Shown here piece after piece: positions 55,735-64,000 of a stretch of DNA of 64,000 bases (positions are counted from its first letter, which is position 1; every line of letters starts with the position of its first letter). The notes below the pieces were generated by a model. The model worked only from the letters and a program-made list of their open reading frames with translations. It was not told the origin of the DNA and searched no databases. Made by a program: the position numbers and the translations under genes. The stretch is from contig NC_088784.1 in the NCBI RefSeq assembly GCF_958450345.1, forward strand, positions 72,627,747 through 72,691,746, in the 5' to 3' direction. The DNA comes from Calliphora vicina (lineage: Eukaryota > Arthropoda > Insecta > Diptera > Calliphoridae).

Positions 55735-56412
55735 AAAATAAATGCGCGATTTTTCCAAAAATAAATTTATTCAAAGTATTGGCCATTGTTAGCTCTGGCC
55801 TTTTCCCATCTTTCTGTCAACATATGGAATCCGAGCTAAAAGAACGCCTCATCTTTTGAGACAAAGAACGAATCAATCCAATTTCGAATACTCTGCTCCA
55901 AAGTGAAGCGTAACCCAGAGAGAGCGTTCAGCATCGATCGAAACAAATAGTAGTCGGACGGGGCACGGTCTTGATGGTGTCGATTCGGCGGGTTGGACGG
56001 GCTTCACATACGATCTCTTACGCTTTGGGTTATCGTAAGGGATCCATCTTCATTCAAGGTATCTTGGTTTCAATTCGTATGGTACCCAATTTCCTTACTT
56101 TTGAGTGAATCCTCCAGCTCGCAAACGTTTTGAAATTGCCGCTGGAGTAGCTCCCAATGATTCAGCAAGCTCTTGTTGTGGTTGAAAACAGTGTTCATGT
56201 AGTAATGCCTACAATTCTTGGTCTTTAAACTTTTTTGGCTGGCTGGGCGATCTTTGTCTTCCGTGACAAAATCACCACTTCTGAACCGCACAAACCTCTC
56301 TCTCACTTTAAAACCGTTGGAACCCATTCACCAAAAGCTTCGGTGAGAAATCGGTGAGCTTAGGCGACATATTTTTTAAATTGTAAATCCCTCATTTTTA
56401 AGTCATACACCC
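55735..56412 (-). pseudogene. Mariner copy with a large internal deletion
   Basis: The 5' TIR on the minus strand is intact (the inverse of atttttaagtcatacaccca, ending near 56412). The N-terminal region follows in shifted frames (ERFVRFRSGDFVTEDKD). At about 55965-55990 the sequence passes from the GQP-S-P region after the first catalytic block directly to the third-Asp/YYLF region, skipping roughly 330 bp including the second catalytic Asp. The C-terminal part then runs to the 3' end. It is a deletion derivative with both ends present. Confidence 0.8.
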
Positions 56413-56661
56413 AATATTAAAAATAATTGTTTTGACCGTTTTATACTAAAATTCAACTGAAAATGAAAATCTAACTTTAAGCATCCATAACTTTTTACTT
56501 ATTTGTCGATTTTTACGTTTTTACTTAAAAAGTCACGTATAAAAATTCCAATCCAATCTAAAGTTATGGACTTTTGACCACCTTCTCCTGAACTGATCCA
56601 CTGTGCGTCGAATTTTAAGTGACAATCAATAATGTTTGATTTAGACCTCTTTTTTAGACAT
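56413..56661. other. Non-coding DNA
   Basis: AT-rich, no feature recognised. Confidence 0.4.
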
Positions 56662-57060
56662 TGTTACATTTTTACCTTTTAAAAACGATGGTTCATTTCC
56701 TTTAAATAAACCGGATACTTTTGATTGCAAATAAAAGCAGTTTTGTAGTTTAAAATTTTAACAACTCTTTATTTATTCAAATTTACACAACAATTTAGAC
56801 AGTCACTCTATTTTAATACACACACTTTAAAAACACACTTTATAATGTAAGACAGTTAATTTGTCTTTACTTAACGATGCTTCAAATTAGACTCACTGGT
56901 TGGTGTTCTCACGGCAATTTTATATACGCTGCATTACCATCTAGATGTTTCTTGAATGCTCTATTTCTACAATGGTTTTAAAACTATAAGTTCCCATGTA
57001 TTCGCCATTCCATTACTTCCTTCTGGTCACGTGAGGCAAACCCAAGATGAGTTTTACACA
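56662..57060 (-). repeat. Diverged third copy of the LTR family
   Basis: The reverse complement matches the end of the LTRs at 39099 and 46273: tgttac, then tttcctttaaataaaccgga, tacttttgattgcaaataaa, acaactctttatttatt and acactttataatgta. Similarity fades after about 56860, and the far end is not recognisable. It is clearly older than the other two. Confidence 0.75.
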
Positions 57061-57179
57061 AGTTTTGTAGTTTCTTCTAATATCTGTCCATAAAGTAACC
57101 GGCTATGAAATGGAATCGATATCAATCATTGTGATGTATTGATGACATCAACATATCGTTGAAAGCGGCTTTCAAAGAC

Positions 57180-57250
57180 CTTTCTTATGATACCAATATT
57201 TCAAATGTTTCCTTAGGGAGAATTATGAAAAAAAATCATGAAATCTACAT
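57180..57250 (-). repeat. Partial ggcccc-family repeat
   Basis: Only the core is present: tgataccaatatttcaaatg, then tttccttagggagaattatg. Confidence 0.45.
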
Positions 57251-58480
57251 GAATATTTGGAATTTTTAAGTAAATCTGATTAGTTTATGCTAAAAGTTTA
57301 AACGATAATATTAATAGATATTTACAGGCTAATAAAAGTCAATGCCCTTTTAATTTATAGAAAAAAAATTGCCTTGACCATGTCATAACTGAAGTCACCT
57401 CTAAAAATCAAAAGCATGAAAGGCACGTAATCCAACGCAAATTTCTTATTCATAGCGAAGAAAAAGAAAAGTATGTAACATAAAAATATGTATGTTTCTT
57501 TTCCTTGAACTTAATGACATCACGTCCCTAAAAGACATTTGAACTCTTCCAATTAAAGTTGATGCAAAAAAAAAATAAAAGAAAAAAACAGAAGAAACTA
57601 TACAAACATTTATTGATTTTCATGAACTTCTTTAAGTCCAAAAAAAGGGAAGCAAACTGAAAACAAATAAAAACCAAAAAAAAACACAAAAGGACTCCAA
57701 AGACAACTGAATAAATGACACACACCTTAAAGGATATAAAATGTCACAAAGGAACCCTTGAGAAAACAAACAGACAAACCGAAATGAATAAAAGAAGCAG
57801 AAGTTGGTCTTTACAGCCCCACTTGAGGGCATAACATAAACATTCTCATCATCATCAACATCATCTAGATAAATGAATAAAGAAGAGATTAAACCCACAA
57901 GGATTCAACAAACAACTTAATTTCTTTTAAATCAAACAAAACTACTGGTGCTCGTAGAATCCTCAGTGAAGATTTAAAAGTGGGTTAAATTGTGAATGTG
58001 ATTAAAAGTGATTTGGAAATTGTTGAACAAGCTGAATCCTTAACAAGTATTGGCTCAAATTTCTATCCTAGTTTTTGATTTTAGGAAATCTAAAACTTGT
58101 TGCCTATTTTCCCAAGACCTAAAAACATCAAGAAAAATCCATTAAAATGATTATATTGTTATTTTTTTCACATGTTTGTTCACTTTCGCATTTCGCTGGA
58201 AGGGGTTGGTTTTATTTCTTTTAATGCTTCATCAGCCTGATTTCAAACGAAAGCTGAGTGTTTGACTGTGAATGTGCACTTAAATGAGCGCAATAACTTT
58301 GAAAAGCTAGCAACCGAATTGTAGTCATAAATACTAGAATGTTGTGTCGTTTGTATGCATGTGGCGCAGCAGTACGACGAACTACTTACTACTGTTGCAG
58401 GCTACAATTATGTTTCACTAAACATAAAAATTGCTGGCAAAGAGAAATACACAAACCTATCTTAGCAAAGACAGTGGAAT
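57251..58480. other. Non-coding DNA
   Basis: AT-rich. A minus-strand open stretch at 57528-57725 is Phe/Leu/Cys-rich low complexity over A-rich DNA and is not supported as a gene. Confidence 0.45.
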
Positions 58481-58800
58481 CTCACTGAAAAGGAAGCATA
58501 ACTATAGGGACTTCCAATAGAGATTTCCGAACTTTGACAATTGTGAGCGGCCATATTGTTGAAGCCGTCGGGAATGGATTGAGCAATGCACTAAAATGAA
58601 ATTTATGGTCTTGTTGAAGTGAGCTCATTCCACGATCTAAGGAAGCATAGCTGAATGCTATCGGGCGCGTCCAAAGGTTACGGATAGTGATAAGTTCCGT
58701 AGATATGCGGAGCAGCTGCCGGTTCCGAGTAAAGAGTCTCATAGGGTTTACGGGTGGCTCCGGACTCCTAGCTAGATTTGAGTGCCTACGATACTTGAAA
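58481..58800 (-). other. GC-richer stretch, possible element remnant
   Basis: About 300 bp with distinctly higher GC and a minus-strand open run of 86 codons (RPIAFSYASLDRGMSSLQQD). It adjoins LINE sequence and is likely part of a transposon, but the family is not recognised. Confidence 0.3.
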
Positions 58801-58849
58801 TGTCAGTGATTGGCGCTTTCAAAAAACCAATAGCCAACAACTATCAGCG

Positions 58850-60395
58850 ACTGTCCCTCATGTTAGATGTCGCTGGAAGGTGATTTCACGGACTGCAAAA
58901 ACTGGAGGGGGATCACACTCCTAAGCATGATAAATAAGCTAATCGCAAACATTATCAACATGAGACTTGCCATTTCCCTCGACAAAGAGTTTTGTTACGA
59001 ACAGGCTGGATTCAGAACTCAAAAATCCTGTGTAGACCACCTCTAACAGCCTCCGCATAATAATTGAGCTATCAGTAGAATGGAGGTCCCCCTATACCTT
59101 GTCTTCATCGACTTTGAAAAAGCTTTCGACACACTTGACCACACTAACAATTGGAAAAAGAGATTATCCAAAAGCTATTTTTTTTCTCCATTACCCCTCT
59201 TGGGAGCATTTGGCTTCCACAAAGCATCTCCATCTTATACGATTTGTTTGCAGTTGTTTTTCGCATATTTCCCATGTAAGATTGCACTCCTTGTTATTGG
59301 AGTATCGTGCGTCTTCATGTACGATGTTGCCATAAGATCCAGCCTATTGTTATTTTTACCTTGTGTCAGTTTCTTTAATAACAACCGATTAAAGAAACTG
59401 ACACAAGGTAAAGGTTCCAACTAAGTAGATGATTGGTCTGATTCCTACTTTTTTCCCAGGGGGTGGCGGGCTGTCTGACCTTTATCATGATGTTATCCTC
59501 TTTTCCAGGGGGAGGGGTGGTCAGGAAGGAGTCTTCTTGGATGGATTGTTTAGAGGGGCGTTAATTTTAAAAACTAGAAAACCATGATGAAATTTTTTCG
59601 TCCTCTGCCAGGAATCGAACCTTGTCAGCCAGGGATCGAACCTTGTCGCCGTTAATCTTTAACGTAGTGCTGGACATTGTCATGAGAAATGCAACGAGCA
59701 ACAGTAGAGGAATAACATGGGGATTAGGCAGCCGCCTGGCCGATCTTGACTATGACGACGACATATGCCTTCTAACATACAGTCACTCTGACATGATGCA
59801 AAGCCTTCAAATGTTAGAGACAGAAGCTGCAAAGGCAGGACTCAAAATAAATATAAATAAGACGAAGGTAATCCGAGTAAATGCAACATTCATTCTCTAT
59901 CCAAGACATCCAACTACAGGACGTGCACCACTTTTGCTACTTGGGTAGCATCATAACATCGACTGGAGGCTCTTCTGATGATGTCTCAAATCGCACCATG
60001 AGATCTCGGCAAGCTTTCGACGAACTAAACACAGTATGGAAATCACCATAAATCTCCACCTGCAGTAAGATAACAATTTTCAAGTCGTGTGTTAAGTCTG
60101 TGCTCCTTTATGGCTAGGAAACGTGGAATATGGCTGACATAAACACTTTGCAAGTTTTCACCAACAAATGCCTAAGAAGAATACTAAAAATCTATTGGCC
60201 CAACAGGATATCGAACACACACGTGAAAGCCAAATACTCTCCGAAGTTCTGAGAAGGAAATGGCGATGGATTGGCCACGCATTACAAAGACCATCCGGAG
60301 ATGTAAACCGCAATACCATTGACTGGAATCTGCAAGGTAGCAGAAGTTTTGCCAAATCACCATGGACGTATATAGCGTTCAACAACTCGATGTAA
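58850..60395 (+). pseudogene. Non-LTR retrotransposon reverse transcriptase, disrupted
   Basis: First part: FTDCKNWRGITLLSMINKLI, then EQAGFRTQKSCVDHL, then LVFIDFEKAFDTLDHTNN. An unrelated segment of about 490 bp (59150-59645) interrupts it. Second part: LSPLIFNVVLDIVMRNATSN, then LADLDYDDDICLL (the catalytic Asp-Asp box), then INKTKVIRVN, HYLGSIITSTGGSSDDVS and the C-terminal RRKWRWIGHALQRPSGDVNR. Several frameshifts are present. It is a different clade from the jockey-like element; the clade is not assigned. Confidence 0.85.
59150..59645. mobile_element. Insertion of unknown type inside the LINE, with hairpin and tRNA-like boxes
   Basis: The insertion splits the reverse transcriptase between FEKAFD and LSPLIFN. 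It contains a perfect 25-bp inverted repeat (59355-59379 and 59388-59412, ccttgtgtcagtttctttaa on the left arm) with an 8-base loop. At its right end, two tandem minus-strand copies of caaggttcgatycctggc at about 59608-59645 each carry an exact Pol III B-box. A tRNA-derived SINE inserted in minus orientation is possible, but no A-box was seen. Confidence 0.45.
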
Positions 60396-60765
60396 ATGAT
60401 AAAATTGTTTTAACAAAATGGGCAACGTTTTCGAGCGGTTGCCCTATTTTACGGTGAGGCCCATTTCTGGATCAACAGACAACTTTTTCATATTTGGGAC
60501 GATACCAATTCACATGAGATCCAAGAGCGTCAAATGCATCTCGAAGAAGTCACTGTGTGGTGAGGATTTTACCACGTTAGCCTTTTTCTTAAGTCGCAGG
60601 TCTATGCGAATAAGCCACAAACTACAGTGAAAAAGCTAAAGAAAGGTTGTTAAATAATTTTTTTGAGGGTAATTATGACCCAATAAACTCAGAACAGCCA
60701 TCAGAAACTAATTTGCAAATTAAGATTAGGAACCAGGAGCAAAAAGGTGAGTGCCTCAGGGCATT
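60396..60765 (+). pseudogene. Transposase fragment of a Tc-like family
   Basis: In shifting frames it reads NDKIVLTKWATFSS, then GEAHFWINRQLFHIWDDTNS, HEIQERQMHLEEVTVW and YANKPQTTVKKL. The phrases around the catalytic Asp (normally SDEAHF, here GEAHF) and the downstream VTVWC region are typical of a widespread insect Tc-like transposase family. Only the middle and a C-terminal scrap remain. It is directly attached to the LINE relic. Confidence 0.65.
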
Positions 60766-61984
60766 GTTGCCGGTTTGGTGTAAAAAACAATAATTATGAT
60801 ACGATTTTATTGAAAAACTAATGAAAAATATTTCGAATAGATCTAAAAAAAAAATTTAAAGATTTAAAAAGAAATGATACACAAAATTTCACGTCCTAAA
60901 ATTATGACACCTATCACAAAACAGCTGACAGAACAAAAACTAAAAGTCAGAATGCATTTCGACCTTCGAGGGGAATGTAAACAAAGTCACAGTTAAATTT
61001 AAAAAAAAAGTATACTTACTTTTTGAGATAATTGGTGTTTTGTAATGCATGCCTTGAGGCACTCTTGCGGGTTGGAGGGTCTATTCTCTATGGTTACAGC
61101 GTTAAATCCAAATTTAAGATTTTAAGAAAGGGATAAGTCATTATGGAACCACAATTGTCCCACTTTCCTAACATTTACTGTAACAACTATTTATTCATAA
61201 CGTTTTTTACAGTGGGGTTGGTTGCATTTATGTGGGTGTCGTTGTAGGTGGTGTTTACTAATGGGCTGGTTCACTTATGGTTCTTTTTAATTTTCATTCC
61301 ATTATTATTTCGGTTCTGTTCTGTTGTATGTGTGTTTCAACATTTTGCTTTTTTTAGTCCATGTCAAATTGGTATGAGCTTCAAGGCGGCGGGGGACAGG
61401 GGAGTGGTGTCTCTCTTTTATGATGAAAATATTTTTATGTTTGCCTCTGTTACATGATTCCATTAGGGGTTGTTGTCTTACATTTTTATTTTCTTGTTTT
61501 GCAGGCATTTCAAAATATTGTTGCAATTTTATTCTTTTCATTTTTGTTTTGTCTCATTTTGCTTAAATGTTTGACGTTTTTCTTTTTGGTTTTTATTTCA
61601 TGTTTCTGCCTCCTGGTGAAAATTCATTTCTTGTTAATTTTGTTTGTGTGCGAAACGTCTTTTGTGTTAACGACCTTGAGTTAAACAGTTGAAATGTAAC
61701 AAATTATTGAAATGAGTCATGTTTTTTGCACAAAATTAAAACAATATGAACTAACATATTCATTGTTTTATTCTAAAATTTGGGTAATGTAAAAATTATG
61801 TTAAATGATGAATCATAAATTATGCAGGGAATTCACCAGACACGTGAGAAAGGGAGATGAAATTTTATGAATAATACTTGGGGACTTAAATAATGTTTTC
61901 TGTATTAGGGTAATAAATTATAATTTTTAAATATGTAAATTTATTTATGAAGCCTTTGAAACATGAAGATACACATGTAGTGTA
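60766..61984. other. Non-coding DNA
   Basis: Mixed composition with GT-rich stretches at 61220-61420. Translated runs here are Phe/Leu-rich low complexity. No gene or element ends are supported. Confidence 0.45.
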
Positions 61985-63075
61985 TTACACATATTTTCAA
62001 CCAAAAATCGATTTTTTATATGAAAATCAAGTAAAACCTAAAATCGGCTATAAGTCGGTAGATAATGGTCCAATGGGAAAAAGGACGATCATCTGTGATC
62101 ACTTATATTTCCAACCAAAAATGGATTTTTTATAGGAAAACCAAGTAAAACCTAAAAGCGGCTATAAGTCGGTAAATAATGGTCCAAATGGAAAAAGGAC
62201 GATCATCTGTGATCACTTCTATTCCAACCAAAAATTGATTTTTTATATGAAAATCAAGTAAAACATAAAAGCGGTATAAGTCGGTAAATAATGGTCCAAA
62301 TGGAAAAATGACGATCATCTGTGATCACTTATATTTTCAACCAAAAATCGATTTTTTATATGAAAATCAAGTAAAACCTAAAATCGCATATAAGTCGGTA
62401 AATAATGGTCCAAATGGAAAAAGGACGATCATCTGTGATCACTTCTAAATCAAGTAAAACCTAAAATCGGCTATAAGTTGGTAAATAATGGTCCAAATGG
62501 AAAAAGGACGATCATCTGTGATCACTTATATTTCCAACCAAAAATTGATTTTTTTATATGAAAACCAAGTAAAACCTAAAATCGGCTATAAGTCGGTAAA
62601 TTATGGTCCAAATGGAAAAAGGACGATCATCTGTGATCACTTATATTTTCAGCCAAAAATCGATTTTTTATATGAAAACCAAGTAAAACCTAAATGTGGC
62701 AATAAGTCGTTATATAATGGTCCAAATGGCAAAAGGACGATCATCTGTGATCACTTATATTTTCAGCTAAAAATCGATTTTTTATATGAAAATCAAGTAA
62801 AACCTAAAATCGGCTATAAGTCGGTAAATTATGGTCCAAATGGAAAAAGGACGATCATCTGTGATCACTTATATTTTAAGCCAAAAATCGATTTTTTATA
62901 TGAAAATCAAGTAAAACCTAAATGTGGCTATAAGTCGGTAAATAATGGTCCAAATGGAAAAAGGACGATCATCTGTAATCACTCATATTTTCAGCCAAAA
63001 CTAAATTTTTTATATGAAAATCAAGTAAAACCAAAATGTGGATATAAGTCGGTAAATAGTAATCCAAATGGATAA
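61985..63075 (+). repeat. Tandem array of about ten units with a 114-bp period
   Basis: Each unit runs through aaaatcgattttttatatga, aaaycaagtaaaacctaaa, tataagtcggtaaataatgg, tccaaatggaaaaaggacga and tcatctgtgatcactta. Landmark gacgatcatc occurs near 62083, 62198, 62310, 62423, 62508, 62622, 62736, 62850 and 62963. Spacing is 112-115 bp except one 84-bp unit. From 62488 to 63075 the spacing is a multiple of three and the plus strand is open for 195 codons as a 38-residue repeat (YENQVKPKIGYKSVNYGPNG). Variants aaaatcgg and aaatgtgg mark two unit types. Likely satellite DNA, with coding possible but unproven. Confidence 0.92.
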
Positions 63076-64000
63076 ATGATAATTTGTTATTATAGTTCGA
63101 TGTCTAAAAGACAAGCAGAGGTAATTAATTTAAACCCAAGTATTCGCCACTAAATATTAACTCAAAAGTTTTGTTCAGAAAGTTTTGTCGCTATTTTTGA
63201 CTTTTAATTTTAAATTAATTAACAACTAATGCAAAGGTTATATGAATTCTACTACATGGAAAAAAGTTCTTACATTTTCTCATTCTCCCTTAAATCATAT
63301 TTAATATTTAAACATTATTTTCTAAATTTATATTAATTGTAACTCATTCAAATTAATTTCCGTTAACCCTATGCAAATGATGGCAACACTTTTTTATGTT
63401 TTGTTTTTCCATCCACCAATAACATCTCTGTTTTTGGAGATTTTCTTATTTGCCAGTTCTCTTTCACATTTTCTTACTCTCTTGCTGTTACTGTGTCATT
63501 CTTAACAGCAACAGCTGTTCGAAAATAAACAAATACATAAGAAAAAGTGTATTTTGTTCTTTCGCATGAGAAAAAAGGCGGTTGTTAAAAGAAAATTGTG
63601 TTTATTTAAAAATATATGGCCAATAATTAAAAGAAATAAATGAATTTAATAAAAACCAGGCCAGGAAATTGAAATCTAAGTGTTTATGTTGGAAAAATAG
63701 CTGATTTCTGATTTTATGAAGTACAAAAAAGCAAATGCCAGTCTAGAAACAATAAAACAAAATGGGTAAGCCAGGAATTAGTATTATTTATTTAAATAAA
63801 AACAATAAATTTGTTTAAAGTGTGAATTAAATTGTTTATTATTGAAGATATGTAAAAATCTAATATATAATTTGTGTTTTTTGTTTTATAAAAGCAAAAA
63901 TTTTATGTAGACTCCCTTATGTCTGGGGTGTTTTCCATTTTCCTCGTTGTTATTGTTTTTGTTCTTATTGGCCTAGAAGTTGTTTTTCTGTTTTGTTTGT
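63076..64000. other. Non-coding DNA at the window end
   Basis: AT-rich. The segment at 63380-63560 is less AT-biased and contains gttgttaaaagaaaattg and ctctcttgctgttactgtg type sequence that could be promoter or 5' UTR, but there is no proof. No coding region is seen. Confidence 0.35.

Noticed and set aside
57528..57898. Two minus-strand frames rich in Phe, Cys and Leu
   Set aside because: They are translations of A-rich DNA with no start context, splice sites or motif.
61985..63075. CRISPR-like array
   Set aside because: The units are contiguous 114-bp repeats with no unique spacers, and the genome is eukaryotic.

Overview
The window looks like euchromatic DNA of a higher fly, most likely a calyptrate such as a blowfly. 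It is very AT-rich, has short genes with long introns, and is loaded with decayed DNA transposons (mariner, Tc1, hAT), small palindromic elements, jockey-like LINEs and solo LTRs. The species is an inference; no sequence search was possible.

Host genes. The one gene identified with confidence is glycogenin, on the minus strand from 21471 down to 4597. A 13-bp coding first exon (21459-21471) is followed by exons at 14675-14985, 14140-14610 and 13856-13915, an optional 240-codon Gln/His/Glu-rich cassette (8635-9354), and a last exon (4597-4797) with the glycogen-synthase-binding tail. The phases agree throughout, giving 351 residues without the cassette and about 591 with it. Glycogenin glucosylates itself on a tyrosine to prime glycogen, and its tail recruits glycogen synthase. 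Positions 1-381 hold an internal minus-strand exon of an unidentified protein with two copies of a 33-residue repeat. Positions 47969-48338 hold the first coding exon of an unidentified plus-strand gene. A weaker candidate exon lies at 707-992.

Layout. 1-21.5 kb is glycogenin and its 3' neighbour. Its introns contain a 1.7-kb satellite with an 11-bp unit, a foldback repeat, a mariner holding a hAT-type insertion, and a second hAT-type element with a perfect 8-bp target duplication. 21.5-36.5 kb is intergenic, with fly dispersed repeats, tandem repeats, mariner and Tc1 fragments, palindromic elements and a long CTGT microsatellite. 36.6-41.1 kb holds a short piece of mitochondrial large-subunit rRNA (a NUMT) and a nest of insertions: mariner containing a small inverted-repeat element, containing a hAT element, containing a solo LTR, with a Tc1 derivative in another part of the same mariner. 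42.6-47.5 kb is mariner, LINE and an IS630-type transposon split by a second solo LTR. 49.0-54.0 kb has a Tc1 element with both ends and a nearly full jockey-like LINE. 54.5-60.8 kb holds hAT, mariner, LTR, LINE and transposase remnants. 61.98-63.08 kb is a tandem array with a 114-bp unit.

Every transposase and reverse transcriptase seen here is broken by stops, frameshifts or deletions. Precise target duplications and the nesting order allow a relative history of the insertions to be read directly from the sequence.
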